Positions 17,553 through 27,693 of a stretch of 50,157 nucleotides of DNA are shown here, in pieces. A program made the translations under genes and the position numbers. Source of the DNA: Sphingobacteriales bacterium (lineage in GTDB: Bacteria > Bacteroidota > Bacteroidia > Sphingobacteriales > Sphingobacteriaceae); assembly GCA_014763615.1 (NCBI GenBank), contig JACXVB010000018.1:1-50157 (forward strand). The letters are read 5' to 3'. Within the stretch, counting starts at the first letter, position 1. Each line of letters begins with the position of its first letter. The notes beneath the pieces were generated by a model. The model was not told the DNA's origin and made no database searches. It saw only the letters and a program-made list of their open reading frames with translations.

Positions 17553-18053
17553 ATGTATCAAATTAAGATTAACCAGAAGTTTCAGTTTAAAACAGCGCAA
17601 CAAAAGGGAGAGATTTTTATCAATGACCAAGCAGTTACGCTCGACATGGTTAAAATAGATGAAAATCATTTTCATTTGATTTATCAGCATTGTTCTTATA
17701 AAGCTGAAGTATTATCTATGAATTTTGTCGAGAAGATTCTAAGAATAAAGGTCAACCAAAATATTTATGATTTAGAAATCAGAGATCAATACGATGAATT
17801 GCTCAAAAATTTAGGTTTAGAAAATCTAAATGCTCGTAAGATTAAAGAAATTAAAGCGCCAATGCCAGGTTTGGTGCTTAAAATTATAGTGAAAGAAGGA
17901 GATGTGGTGAAAAAAGGAGAAAATCTACTTGTCTTAGAAGCCATGAAGATGGAAAATATGATTAAGGCCCCCGCTGACGTCATCATTCAGAAAATAAAGG
18001 TGAAATCCGGAGAAAAAGTAGAGAAAAATCAGTTATTGATGGTTTTGGATTAA
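17553..18053 (+). CDS. Biotin/lipoyl carrier protein (BCCP-like)
   Basis: The C-terminal biotinyl domain (about residues 95-166) carries APMPGLV, then EAMKMENM, whose lysine is the usual biotin attachment site in carboxylases. The N-terminal half is an unassigned beta-rich extension, as in carrier subunits of acyl-CoA carboxylases or sodium-pumping decarboxylases. No carboxylase or transferase subunit is in the window, so its partner is encoded elsewhere. Length is 166. It follows the DUF4159 gene by 3 nt and ends the cluster. Confidence 0.88.
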   Translation: MYQIKINQKFQFKTAQQKGEIFINDQAVTLDMVKIDENHFHLIYQHCSYKAEVLSMNFVEKILRIKVNQNIYDLEIRDQYDELLKNLGLENLNARKIKEIKAPMPGLVLKIIVKEGDVVKKGENLLVLEAMKMENMIKAPADVIIQKIKVKSGEKVEKNQLLMVLD

Positions 18054-18111
18054 AATTTTGTATCATTTATAGTGATGTATTTAAAATATTTAGAAAATCT
18101 AATCTATTTTT

Positions 18112-18141
18112 TTGAATATTTTGAAACTATACCTATCTTCA
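18112..18141 (+). promoter_or_regulatory. Probable promoter of the susCD pair
   Basis: TTG at 18112-18114 and TATCTTCA at 18134-18141 are 19 nt apart, the right spacing for a Bacteroidota promoter. The -7 element differs from TAnnTTTG at its last two bases. The start codon lies 22 nt downstream. Confidence 0.35.
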
Positions 18142-18163
18142 CTCTCTAACCAAAACAATTTTT

Positions 18164-21100
18164 ATGAAAAAATTATTACTAAGCTATTTTATTTTGTGCT
18201 TTTTAATGGTTACGGCAGTGTTTGCTCAAGACAAGCCTATAACCGGAAAAGTTACAGGAGCGGCAGATGGTCTGCCGTTACCGGGTGTTAGTGTTACCGT
18301 GAAGGGTAATACCTCCGTGGGTACCCAAACTGATGCCAATGGAAACTTTAAGTTGGTGGTACCTGCAAATGCTAAAACATTAGTATTTCGCTACATCGGT
18401 TTTAAAGATTTAGAAGCAGCCGTGAGTGCTGTGGTTAATGTCAAATTAGAAGAAGACAAGAAGCAATTATCAGAAGTGGTGGTAGTAGGTTATGGTACGC
18501 AGATTAAGCAAGACTTAACAGGTTCTGTAACTCAGGTCAACTCTAAAGATTTAGAAAATGTTCCGGTAACTAGCTTTGAATCCGCTATTCAGGGTAAAGC
18601 TACAGGTGTTTTTGTAGAATCGCAAAATGGTAAAGTAGGGCAAGGGATTAAAATTCGCGTTCGTGGTTCTGCTTCTGTTTCTGCCGGTAATGAGCCTTTA
18701 TATGTAGTAGATGGAATTCCTGTGATTACATCCAATTTATCCAGTACATCAGCCTCAACTAACCCATTAGCAGATATTAACACCAATGATATTGAGTCTA
18801 TTGAGGTATTAAAAGATGCTTCCGCCGCAGCAATTTATGGTGCTAGAGCTTCTAATGGAGTGGTTTTAATCACTACCAAAAAAGGTAAATCCGGGCAAAG
18901 TAAAATCGATTTTAGCTCTTATGCAGGAGTGAGTTCTCCAACAGGTCATCGCACATTTTTAAATGCTCAGCAATATGTGCAGATAGAAAGAAGGGCAGCT
19001 GCAGGGGCAGCAAATTATGAATTTCAACAAGGTTATTATGCAACTTTAGCGGATGCCTTAGCCGATTGGAATGGTTTTTCTGAAAGTAGATTGCAAAGAT
19101 ATTCTGCCGGTACAGATTATAACAATGCAGTGGTAAATACGGATTGGGAATCTTTGGCTTACCAAAACAACCCAATTATTCAGCAGTATGATTTGAATTT
19201 TTCTGGAGGGAATGATAAAACAACTTTCTTCATTTCAGGTCAATATTTTGATCAGAATGGTATTATCGTTGCAAACGGTTACAAAAGATATACTGGAAGA
19301 ATTAACCTTACCCATAAAGCAAATGATTTTATTGATTTGGGTTTGAATTTAAACATCTCTAGTAGCGTAAATGATAGGGTTTCAAATGATAATGCATTCT
19401 CTACGCCAATTCAAATTGTAGCATTATCACCTATTACTCCTCTGATTGACCCAAGAACAGGTTTGTTAAGCGGAAGTTTGCCAGGTGAAGCAACTAATTA
19501 CCCCGTTTATTATAATCCTTTATTAAGTGTGGAGAATGCTTTCTACAAAACAAAAGTTTATAGAAGTACAGGTAAGATTTTTGCGAATGTTAAGCTTACT
19601 AAGTCTTTAAAGTTTACTACAGATTTTTCTGTTGATGATTTAAACCAGAATGAAGAAAATTATTACGGTAGTTTAACTTTTAGAAATACAGGTACTAGAA
19701 ATGGCTCTGGTTATAATGCTTCGAATTTTGTAGTGAATTTAAATACCAATAATTACTTCTCTTATGCCAAGACTTTTGGAAAGAAGAGTACTTTGGATGC
19801 CATATTAGGAACAAGCTTTCAAAAACAAACCATTCAATCTAATTCAGTAAGTGGAGAGCAATTCCCAAGTGATGCTTATAAAAAGATAGCAAGTGCCGCT
19901 TCCATCACTGGAGGTTACAGTGGTGAAACTGCATTTAGCTTTTTATCTTATTTCTTTAGAGCTAATTATAAGTTTGATAATAAATACTTAGCCTCATTTA
20001 GTGCAAGAATAGACGGATCTTCAAGATTTGGTGCCGCTAATAGATACGGATTTTTCCCCGCTGGTTCTGTGGGGTGGGTAATGAGCCAAGAAGATTTCTT
20101 AAAAAATAACGCAACTTTAAGTTTCTTAAAATTGAGAGCCAGTTATGGTTTAACAGGTAATTCTGAAATTGGAGACTTTGCTTCCAGAGGTTTGTATAGT
20201 GGAAATGGTGCTTATGCTGGTTTAGCAGGTCAAATTCCTTCTCAAATTCAAAATTCAGCATTAAGTTGGGAAGAAACTGCTCAATTAGATATTGGTTTAG
20301 ATTACGGCTTTATCAAGGATAGGATAAATGGTACTATAGATTTTTACAACAAAAAAACTAACGGATTATTACTAAATGTGCCAGTACCAGAAACTACCGG
20401 TTTTGCTACTTACACCAAAAACGTAGGTAAATTAACCAATAAAGGTTTTGAAGTAGCCATCAACTCAGAGAACTTTGTAGGCAAGTTTAAATGGTCAACA
20501 AGTTTGAGTTTTGCCAACAACCAAAACAAAATCACTGATTTAGGTGGCCAGCAATTAGGAACTAATGGTATAAACTACGGAATCGAAGGCCAACCTATCG
20601 GCGTGTTTTATCTTCCTGAATATGCAGGGGTTGATCCAGCAAATGGTGATGCTATCTATTATTTAAATACAAAAAAATCAGATGGTACCCTTGATAGAAC
20701 AACTACTAATGACCCTAATGCGGCTGAAAGAGTAGTAGCAGGAAACCCAAATCCAAAATACATTTATGGGTTGGGGAATAATTTTTCTTTTAAAGGATTT
20801 GATTTAACGGTATTCTTACAAGGGGTTTATGGTAACAAGATTTTCAACGCTGGCGGTCAGTACATGAGCGCTAACGCTGGTAATGGTTTTGATAACCAAA
20901 CTACTGATCAAATGGCCTATTGGGATAAGCCTGGTGATATCACCAATGTACCTGAGCCAAGAATGTTCTATGGAAATGGTGTTCAAAACTCTACTAGATA
21001 TTTAACTACAGGTTCTTATGCAAGATTAAAAACCTTGACTTTAGGTTATACCTTCCCTTCAAGCGTAATTAAGCGGTTAAAATTGAGTAAGTTAAGATTG

Positions 21101-21259
21101 TATGCCACTGGTCAAAACTTGTTAACTTTCACTAAATATGACGGATGGGATCCTGAAGTAAATGCCGATTATCAATCCTCAAATATTAACCAAGGAGTTG
21201 ATTTCTATTCAGCACCGCAGGCAAGGGTTATTTCGTTTGGTTTAAACATTGGCTTATAA
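18164..21259 (+). CDS. SusC-family TonB-dependent outer-membrane transporter
   Basis: It imports a substrate across the outer membrane together with its SusD partner. A signal peptide ends in VFAQ (about residue 22). A carboxypeptidase-D-like beta domain (GKVTGAADGLPLPGVSVTVK, about residues 28-47) comes next, then a plug domain with the family stretch VVVVGYGTQ (about 105-113) and VLKDASAAAIYGARASNGVV (about 215-234), then a long beta-barrel to residue 1031. The substrate cannot be read from sequence. It is 21 nt from susD, and no sigma/anti-sigma gene is nearby. Confidence 0.95.
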   Translation: MKKLLLSYFILCFLMVTAVFAQDKPITGKVTGAADGLPLPGVSVTVKGNTSVGTQTDANGNFKLVVPANAKTLVFRYIGFKDLEAAVSAVVNVKLEEDKKQLSEVVVVGYGTQIKQDLTGSVTQVNSKDLENVPVTSFESAIQGKATGVFVESQNGKVGQGIKIRVRGSASVSAGNEPLYVVDGIPVITSNLSSTSASTNPLADINTNDIESIEVLKDASAAAIYGARASNGVVLITTKKGKSGQSKIDFSSYAGVSSPTGHRTFLNAQQYVQIERRAAAGAANYEFQQGYYATLADALADWNGFSESRLQRYSAGTDYNNAVVNTDWESLAYQNNPIIQQYDLNFSGGNDKTTFFISGQYFDQNGIIVANGYKRYTGRINLTHKANDFIDLGLNLNISSSVNDRVSNDNAFSTPIQIVALSPITPLIDPRTGLLSGSLPGEATNYPVYYNPLLSVENAFYKTKVYRSTGKIFANVKLTKSLKFTTDFSVDDLNQNEENYYGSLTFRNTGTRNGSGYNASNFVVNLNTNNYFSYAKTFGKKSTLDAILGTSFQKQTIQSNSVSGEQFPSDAYKKIASAASITGGYSGETAFSFLSYFFRANYKFDNKYLASFSARIDGSSRFGAANRYGFFPAGSVGWVMSQEDFLKNNATLSFLKLRASYGLTGNSEIGDFASRGLYSGNGAYAGLAGQIPSQIQNSALSWEETAQLDIGLDYGFIKDRINGTIDFYNKKTNGLLLNVPVPETTGFATYTKNVGKLTNKGFEVAINSENFVGKFKWSTSLSFANNQNKITDLGGQQLGTNGINYGIEGQPIGVFYLPEYAGVDPANGDAIYYLNTKKSDGTLDRTTTNDPNAAERVVAGNPNPKYIYGLGNNFSFKGFDLTVFLQGVYGNKIFNAGGQYMSANAGNGFDNQTTDQMAYWDKPGDITNVPEPRMFYGNGVQNSTRYLTTGSYARLKTLTLGYTFPSSVIKRLKLSKLRLYATGQNLLTFTKYDGWDPEVNADYQSSNINQGVDFYSAPQARVISFGLNIGL

Positions 21260-21280
21260 TAAATATTAGAATTTAACAAT

Positions 21281-22642
21281 ATGAAAAAGAAATATATATA
21301 CGGGTTAATGTTCGCTACATTTCTTGCATCGGGTTTAGTATCCTGCGATAAGCAATTGAATATTCAACCTACGCAAAGTATTGATCAATCTAAAGCCCTG
21401 TTAACTTCTGGGGATGTGATGGTTGCTTTAAATGGAGCTTATTCTGCTTTAGGAAGTGCAGATCTTTATGGTGGTCGAGTTTTCTTGGAAGCTGATTTTC
21501 TTGGAGACAATGGATACATTGACTGGTCTGGTACCTATCAAGGCTTAACTCAAATTATTAACAAGGCCATCCCTGCAAATAATGGTTTTGTAAATAGCGT
21601 TTGGGCTGACGGTTATAGCACTATTAATGATGTAAATAATGTTTTAGCTAACTTGGATAAGGTGAATGTTACAAGCAGAGATGCTGTTGAGGGTCAAGCT
21701 AAATTTATTAGAGGTGCTGTTTATTTTGATTTGGTGAGAATGTTTGGGAAAGCCTATAATGATGGCGATCCAACAACCAATTTAGGCGTTCCTCTGGTTT
21801 TAACGCCAACCCAAGGTGTTGATGCCTCAAACAATGTAAGTAGAGCAACAGTTGCGGCAGTTTACACTCAAGCTATTACTGATTTAAAGGATGCAGAAGC
21901 TAAATTGCCAGCAAGCAATGGTTTTTTTGCTTCCAAATATGCTGCTGCGGCTATGCTTTCTAGGGTTTATTTACAAATGGGAGACTATACTAACGCTGCA
22001 ACAGAAGCTAATACGGTTATTGAATCAGGAAAATTCTCTTTAACAGCAGATTATGTGGATGCATTCCCTCTAAAAGGATTTTCTGCCGGAGGAAACACTT
22101 CTGAAGATATATTTGCTATGCAGGTAACCACACAAACAGGTTTCAATGGTTTCAATGAATTTTATGATTCTGGAGATTATGCGGGTAGAGGTGACGCAGC
22201 CATTACAGATGCTTGGGTAAATACCTACGAATCTGGCGACCAAAGATTAAATACTTATTTCGTTTCTGGAGGTTCAAATTTCATTGGTAAATTCAGCAAT
22301 CCTTACGGAAATGTTTCTATCATTAGATTAGCTGAGATGTATTTAACCAGAGCAGAAGCTAACCTTCGTTTGGGTGGCGTACCAATTGGTGGGGTAACTC
22401 CAACTGATGATTTAACTACCATCAGAACTAGAGTAGGTTTAGCTCCGGTTATTGCTACGCTTCCAATTATTTTGAATGAAAGAGCGCATGAATTAGCTTT
22501 TGAAGGTTTCTTTTTACACGATGCAAAAAGAACTCAAACCAATATTGGCAACATTGCTTGGAATGATAACAAATTAGTTTTCCCAATTCCACAACGTGAA
22601 ATGGACGCGAATCCTAATTTGGTTCAAAACCCAGGTTATTAA
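21281..22642 (+). CDS. SusD/RagB-family substrate-binding lipoprotein
   Basis: It is the surface lipoprotein lid over the SusC barrel. A lipobox LVSC places the lipidated cysteine at about residue 22, followed by DKQLNIQPTQS, a common start of mature SusD proteins. Helical repeats of the TPR-like core follow, and the C-terminal RagB/SusD region contains the stretch RLAEMYLTRAEANLRLGG. Length is 453. No glycosidase, protease or sensor gene neighbours the pair, so the nutrient is unknown. Confidence 0.93.
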   Translation: MKKKYIYGLMFATFLASGLVSCDKQLNIQPTQSIDQSKALLTSGDVMVALNGAYSALGSADLYGGRVFLEADFLGDNGYIDWSGTYQGLTQIINKAIPANNGFVNSVWADGYSTINDVNNVLANLDKVNVTSRDAVEGQAKFIRGAVYFDLVRMFGKAYNDGDPTTNLGVPLVLTPTQGVDASNNVSRATVAAVYTQAITDLKDAEAKLPASNGFFASKYAAAAMLSRVYLQMGDYTNAATEANTVIESGKFSLTADYVDAFPLKGFSAGGNTSEDIFAMQVTTQTGFNGFNEFYDSGDYAGRGDAAITDAWVNTYESGDQRLNTYFVSGGSNFIGKFSNPYGNVSIIRLAEMYLTRAEANLRLGGVPIGGVTPTDDLTTIRTRVGLAPVIATLPIILNERAHELAFEGFFLHDAKRTQTNIGNIAWNDNKLVFPIPQREMDANPNLVQNPGY

Positions 22643-22663
22643 TAATTAGCTTATTAATTTTAG

Positions 22664-22694
22664 AAGGATGCAATTCACGTTGCATCCTTTTTTG
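22664..22694 (+). terminator. Terminator after susD
   Basis: AAGGATGCAA (22664-22673) pairs perfectly with TTGCATCCTT (22680-22689) across a 6-nt loop and is followed by a run of T. It is a classical intrinsic terminator 22 nt after the susD stop. Confidence 0.9.
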
Positions 22695-22753
22695 TTTAAA
22701 AGCGTTTTAGCTTTGCCCTCACCTAAATTTTCTGCAAATTTGTTAGCTAGCTC

Positions 22754-24721
22754 ATGATTAAAAAAGAAACCATAGATCGTATTTTAGAAACTGCCCGTGT
22801 AGAGGAAGTGGTGGGCGATTTTGTGCAGTTGAAAAAGCGGGGGAGTAGTATGATTGGTCTTTGCCCTTTTCATAATGAGAAAACACCTTCATTTCATGTT
22901 TCTCCTGCCAAAGGAATTTATAAATGTTTTGGTTGTGGTAAGGGCGGAGATTCGGTGCGTTTCATCATGGATCATGAGAAATATTCTTATCCAGAAGCCC
23001 TAAAATATGTAGCCAATAAATACAATATTGAGGTTGAAGAAACAGAAGTCACTCCAGAATTTAAAGAAGAACAAGACAGAAGAGAAAGCCTTTATATCGT
23101 TTCTAATTATGCTGCAAAGTTTTTTGAAACTCAAATGTGGACTTCTGATGAAGGCAAAACCATTGGATTAAGCTATTTTAAAGAGCGAGGATTTCGGGAA
23201 GACATCATCAAAAAATTTGAATTAGGCTATTCGCCTGATGATTGGACCGCCTTATTAGATTCAGCTGTTTCAGAAGGTTATCAGCAAAGTTTTTTAGAGG
23301 ATGTGGGTTTAGTGGTCAAAAACGATCAAGGGAGAGTTTATGATCGCTTTCGTGGTAGAGTGATGTTTCCGATTCATAATTTTACGGGTAGAATTATCGG
23401 TTTTGGCGGCAGAACTCTAAAAACGGATAAGGCCGTTCCAAAATATGTGAACTCTCCAGAGAGTGATATTTACCATAAATCAAACGTTTTATACGGTCTT
23501 TTTCAAGCTAAAAAAGCAATTCGTGATTTAGATAATTGCTATTTAGTAGAAGGCTACGCCGACGTATTGTCAGTTTATCAAGCTGGAGTTGAAAACGTTG
23601 TAGCTTCATCAGGAACTTCCCTAACTGATGAACAAATTGCGATATTCAGTAGACTTTGTAAGAAGATTACAGTACTATATGATGGTGACAGTGCAGGAGT
23701 AAAAGCGGCGGTAAGAGGATTAAGTCTTTTATATAATAAATTTTTAAAGAATGATTTAATTACCCTAGATAATAAATCAGTAATAAAAGAATCTTTTGAT
23801 ATTCGTATTGTTCTATTTCCTGAGGGGAATGATCCCGATTCTTATATACAGAAATTTGGTGCATCGGCTTTTAAAGATTTTATCTCAAAAAATGAAAAAG
23901 AGTTAGTTGAGTTTTATTTAACTACCGTAGAGAGAAAAGATTTAGATGATCCGATAAAAAAAATTAAGATTTCTGACGAAGTAGCAGAGATTTTATCAAA
24001 CCACCCCGATCCAGAATTTAGATCTGTTTATATCAAGAAAGCTGCTTATTCTTTAAATCTAGATGAACGAAGTTTTCTCAATCTTGTAAATTCTAAAGTT
24101 AGGGGTCTTCAAAAGAGGCTAACTGTAAATGAAGATATTGTTCTTGAAGAACAAAAAGTACTAGAAGAAAAAAGGCTTTTAGATACTATTGCTCCTGATG
24201 AATATCAGGAAAAAGATATTATCCGGGTACTGCTAACTTATGGCGACCAATTGGTGCATTGGGAGGAAATGACCGATACTTATATCGGTCCTTACATCAT
24301 CACTAATTTAAGCGATGTGACTTTTGCTAATCCGCTTTATGCTAGGGTTGTTCAATATTATCATGATGAGTTAGAAAACGGTTATCTTCCGAAAGAGAGG
24401 GATTTTATTCAACATCCAGATACAGAGATTGCCAATATGGCGATTTCTATGATTTCATCGCCTTATCAATTGAGTGAGAATTGGTATAACATGCACAATA
24501 TTACGGTTCCAAACGAAACGGATAAGTTAAAAGGAACAGTAATGGGTGCTATTTTTCACCTCAAAAAGAAGAAAATTAATGCGATGATTAGTGCTAAGCA
24601 AAAGGAAATTCAGGAAGAGAAAGACGAAGCTAATGTGATGATTCTGATGAAAGAGTATTTGGAACTTAAAGAAGTGGAAAAGTACATTTCTAATTATTTA
24701 GGGGCGGTAATCACCAAATAA
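22754..24721 (+). CDS. dnaG: DNA primase
   Basis: DnaG makes RNA primers for replication. A CHC2 zinc finger uses C37, H40, C58 and C61. The TOPRIM catalytic core shows LVEGYADVLSVYQAG (about residues 265-279) and LYDGDSAG (about 314-321), the acidic metal-binding residues. The C-terminal part (beyond about 440) is the diverged helicase-binding region. Length is 655. The next gene begins directly after its stop. Confidence 0.96.
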   Translation: MIKKETIDRILETARVEEVVGDFVQLKKRGSSMIGLCPFHNEKTPSFHVSPAKGIYKCFGCGKGGDSVRFIMDHEKYSYPEALKYVANKYNIEVEETEVTPEFKEEQDRRESLYIVSNYAAKFFETQMWTSDEGKTIGLSYFKERGFREDIIKKFELGYSPDDWTALLDSAVSEGYQQSFLEDVGLVVKNDQGRVYDRFRGRVMFPIHNFTGRIIGFGGRTLKTDKAVPKYVNSPESDIYHKSNVLYGLFQAKKAIRDLDNCYLVEGYADVLSVYQAGVENVVASSGTSLTDEQIAIFSRLCKKITVLYDGDSAGVKAAVRGLSLLYNKFLKNDLITLDNKSVIKESFDIRIVLFPEGNDPDSYIQKFGASAFKDFISKNEKELVEFYLTTVERKDLDDPIKKIKISDEVAEILSNHPDPEFRSVYIKKAAYSLNLDERSFLNLVNSKVRGLQKRLTVNEDIVLEEQKVLEEKRLLDTIAPDEYQEKDIIRVLLTYGDQLVHWEEMTDTYIGPYIITNLSDVTFANPLYARVVQYYHDELENGYLPKERDFIQHPDTEIANMAISMISSPYQLSENWYNMHNITVPNETDKLKGTVMGAIFHLKKKKINAMISAKQKEIQEEKDEANVMILMKEYLELKEVEKYISNYLGAVITK

Positions 24722-25087
24722 ATGGCGAAGCATAATGACGACGGCAAAAAAGCTGAAGCTATTGCAAAGGCGTTTTTTGAAACAAAGGGCTACGAAATTT
24801 TAGATGAAAACTGGACATTCGGTAAAGCCGAGGTTGACCTCATCGCTTACCATCAAAAAACCATCATTTTTATCGAAGTAAAAGCCCGCTCGGGCGAAAA
24901 ATTTGGTCAGCCCGAAGACTTCGTAGATGAAAAAAAGCAGCGACTACTTTCTGCCGCTGCGGATGAATATTTGCATATCATGGATTTTAAAGGAGAAATC
25001 CGTTTTGATATTATTGCTATCATCTTCCAAAAAGATTTTTCCAATTATGAGATCAAGCATATTGAAGATGCTTTTTGGAATTATTAA
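24722..25087 (+). CDS. YraN/UPF0102-family protein
   Basis: The restriction-endonuclease-like fold of the UPF0102 family is recognisable: G-KAEVDLIAYH at about residues 38-48 and FIEVKARSGEKFG at about 52-64, holding the D-ExK pattern. The cellular role is unsettled; a DNA-processing function is inferred from the fold. Length is 121. The ATG directly abuts the dnaG stop, so the pair is probably cotranscribed. Confidence 0.9.
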   Translation: MAKHNDDGKKAEAIAKAFFETKGYEILDENWTFGKAEVDLIAYHQKTIIFIEVKARSGEKFGQPEDFVDEKKQRLLSAAADEYLHIMDFKGEIRFDIIAIIFQKDFSNYEIKHIEDAFWNY

Positions 25088-25113
25088 GCGTTATTGCTTT
25101 AAAATATTTTAAA

Positions 25114-25145
25114 TTGGGTTTATTTAAGCCTTTCTGTTACTTTAG
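25114..25145 (+). promoter_or_regulatory. Possible promoter of the cyclotransferase gene
   Basis: TTG (25114-25116) is followed after 21 nt by TACTTTAG (25138-25145), one base different from TAnnTTTG. The start codon is 25 nt further on. Confidence 0.35.
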
Positions 25146-25170
25146 TAAACATTAAAAAATATTTCATTTC

Positions 25171-26235
25171 ATGATTGCTCGTCAATATATTCTTCGGTTT
25201 AGTGCCTTATTTTTATTGTTTTTCATATTTTCTTGTTCGCAGAAAAACAGTTCAACCAATAACGTTTCTTATTTTGAAAGTCCAGAGACTGGTGATGTGG
25301 TAAAATCAGGAAATCAAATTGCTTTAAAAGTGAGTTTTTCTGATCCTTTGATAGATTCTGTTCAATATTTTGTAGATACCACTAAAGTTAAAACAGTAAA
25401 AGATACTGCGGCAATTCAGGTTTCTACCGCTCAATTGGCGATGGGAAGCCGATTAATTACTGCAAAAATTTTTAGAAAAGGAGTGGAAGAGGATGCCACT
25501 ACTAATGTGGTTTTAGTAAGCTCGCACCGGCCAGAGCAGTATGGTTATAAAATCGTGAAAACCTTCCCCCATCATACCGATGTTTATACCGAAGGTTTAG
25601 AATATCATGATGGATTTTTGTACGAAAGTGCAGGAGATTATGGTAAATCTAGATTGATTAAGGAAACATTAGATGGTAAAATTGTTCAGCAAATACCTTT
25701 AGATAAGCAATATTTTGGAGAGGGAATTACTGTGATTGGCGATAAAATTATTCAGTTGACTTATAAAGCTAAAATTGGGTTTGAGTATGATAAAAAAACC
25801 TTTAAACTGCTCAAAACCTTTCCCTACAATCATGCAGATGAAGGTTGGGGATTATGCTTTAATGGCGATGTGATTTACAATACCGATGGCTCTAATCGCA
25901 TTTTTATGTTAGATAAAAACTCTTATTTAGCAAAAGGAGCCATCGAAGTTTATGATGATCAAGGTCCGGTAACTAATTTAAATGAGTTAGAATGGATTGA
26001 TGGAAAATTGTACGCTAATATTTACGAGAAGGAAATCGTAGCTATCATTAATCCTAAAACCGGAGAGGTTGAAGCCTATATTAATTTGGCAGGTTTACCT
26101 CATGCTCCCGTTGCCGATGTTAATAATGATGTATTAAACGGAATTGCTTATGATGCAAAGGGGAAAAGACTTTTTGTAACCGGAAAAAATTGGGATAAGC
26201 TGTTTCAAATCGAGTTAGTGAAAAAAACATCATAA
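25171..26235 (+). CDS. Glutaminyl-peptide cyclotransferase, lipoprotein
   Basis: This family of five-bladed beta-propeller enzymes converts N-terminal glutamine of exported proteins to pyroglutamate. A lipobox IFSC places the lipid-bearing cysteine at about residue 22. An immunoglobulin-like stretch (about 35-110) precedes the catalytic propeller, recognisable by HTDVYTEGLEYHDGFLYES (about 134-152), EGWGLCFNGDVIYNTDGSN and NELEWIDGKLYANIYEKE. Length is 354. In Bacteroidota many mature outer-membrane proteins start with Gln after signal cleavage, giving it likely substrates. Confidence 0.88.
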   Translation: MIARQYILRFSALFLLFFIFSCSQKNSSTNNVSYFESPETGDVVKSGNQIALKVSFSDPLIDSVQYFVDTTKVKTVKDTAAIQVSTAQLAMGSRLITAKIFRKGVEEDATTNVVLVSSHRPEQYGYKIVKTFPHHTDVYTEGLEYHDGFLYESAGDYGKSRLIKETLDGKIVQQIPLDKQYFGEGITVIGDKIIQLTYKAKIGFEYDKKTFKLLKTFPYNHADEGWGLCFNGDVIYNTDGSNRIFMLDKNSYLAKGAIEVYDDQGPVTNLNELEWIDGKLYANIYEKEIVAIINPKTGEVEAYINLAGLPHAPVADVNNDVLNGIAYDAKGKRLFVTGKNWDKLFQIELVKKTS

Positions 26236-26347
26236 ATTAAATTATCTTCAGAAGAATTTCAAATCCAAAAATATCCATTCTTTAGCCTACCCAACTGAAA
26301 ATTTGTAAAGTGTGACTTAGGTTACTGATTCCATTTTTTAAGCTAGA

Positions 26348-26355
26348 TACCTTTG
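26348..26355 (+). promoter_or_regulatory. Promoter -7 element of the RND efflux operon
   Basis: TACCTTTG matches TAnnTTTG exactly; a -33 TTG is not clear. Transcription would begin near 26362, which leaves too little leader for the ATG at 26369 and mildly favours the ATG at 26378. Confidence 0.42.
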
Positions 26356-26368
26356 TAGTTATAAAAAA

Positions 26369-27688
26369 ATGGATAACATGAAATGGATAAGTACTACTTT
26401 GTTTTTAACCTTATTTTCTTTGGTTTCGTTTGGTCAAGACACACTACTCTTATCAAAAAGCCAAATTTCTGAAAAGTTATTGAGCAAAAATCTTCAGATA
26501 AAAATTAATGAGCAAGAGATTAAATCGGCTAAAGCCGATTTTGATCAGTCTAAGGCAGTTTTTATGCCTAATATTTCAGTATCGCATACCGCAATTACCA
26601 CTACCAATCCTCTGATGGCTTTTGGCTCAAAACTCAATCAAGAAATTTTAACGGCGGCAGATTTTAATCCAGCTTTACTCAATGATCCGAATAGAACTTC
26701 AGATTTTGCTACCAAATTTGAGATTCAACAACCGTTAATTAATGTAGATGGATGGTACGGAAGAAAAGCAGCGCAATCTAAAATGCAAGCTTATCAGTTG
26801 CAGGCTGATAGGTCGAAAGAATACCTACAACTAGAAGCTAGTAAAGCATTTATGCAATTGCAATTAGCTTATAAAGCGGTAGAGGTGCTACAAAATGCCA
26901 ACCAAACTGCAAAAGCTAATTTAAAACTAATGGGAGATTATTACCAACAAGGTTTAATCCAAAAGTCTGATTTGTTAGCGGTAGAGTTAAGAGTAAATGA
27001 AGTTAAAAATCAACTTCAATATGCCAAGAGTAATGTTCAGAACGCTTCTGATTACTTGGCTTTATTATTAGGAGAAAGCCTTAATGAAAAGGTGTACAAG
27101 CCAGTAGAGTCTTTAGACACAGAAATTGTAGCACTGAAGGCCGAAGCTCCCAAATTGGTGGATAGTAGAAAGGATTTTCAAGCTATGCAACAATCTGTAA
27201 TGGCCTATCAAAACATGTATCGGTCGGTTAAATTCAATTTTCTGCCCCGTATCAACGCTTTTGGCACCTATGAGCTGCATGATCGTCAATTATTCGGCAC
27301 TCAAGCTAATGGCTATTTATTAGGCATACAATTATCATGGAATATTTTTGATGGCTATAAAACCATTGCCAAAACGCAAAAGGCGAAAGCTGAATATCTG
27401 AAAATGAGTGATGAAAAGGAGCAATATTTAGCGAAGAGCCAACTCGAACTTAATAAAACTAGCAGACAATTGGCAGATGCTGCAAATAAGGTTGATTTAG
27501 CTAATTTATCTAAAGAGCAAGCGTTGGAAGCCTACAGAATTCGTAGCAATAGGTTTAAACAAGGTTTAGAAAAAACTACCGATTTATTACAATCAGAAAC
27601 ACAATTGTATCAAAAAGAGCTAGAACAATTACAGGCTGTTTTTGAATATAATTTTACAAAAGAATATTTACAGTTTTTAACCCAATAA
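26369..27688 (+). CDS. TolC-family outer-membrane efflux channel
   Basis: It forms the outer-membrane and periplasmic tunnel of a tripartite pump. A signal peptide ends at SFGQ (about residue 23), followed by two long coiled-coil/beta repeats typical of OEP proteins (about 30-230 and 245-435). Met4 (26378) is an alternative start that would still give a full signal peptide. Length is 439. It is the first gene of the efflux operon, 5 nt from the adaptor. Confidence 0.92.
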   Translation: MDNMKWISTTLFLTLFSLVSFGQDTLLLSKSQISEKLLSKNLQIKINEQEIKSAKADFDQSKAVFMPNISVSHTAITTTNPLMAFGSKLNQEILTAADFNPALLNDPNRTSDFATKFEIQQPLINVDGWYGRKAAQSKMQAYQLQADRSKEYLQLEASKAFMQLQLAYKAVEVLQNANQTAKANLKLMGDYYQQGLIQKSDLLAVELRVNEVKNQLQYAKSNVQNASDYLALLLGESLNEKVYKPVESLDTEIVALKAEAPKLVDSRKDFQAMQQSVMAYQNMYRSVKFNFLPRINAFGTYELHDRQLFGTQANGYLLGIQLSWNIFDGYKTIAKTQKAKAEYLKMSDEKEQYLAKSQLELNKTSRQLADAANKVDLANLSKEQALEAYRIRSNRFKQGLEKTTDLLQSETQLYQKELEQLQAVFEYNFTKEYLQFLTQ

Positions 27689-27693
27689 AAAGA

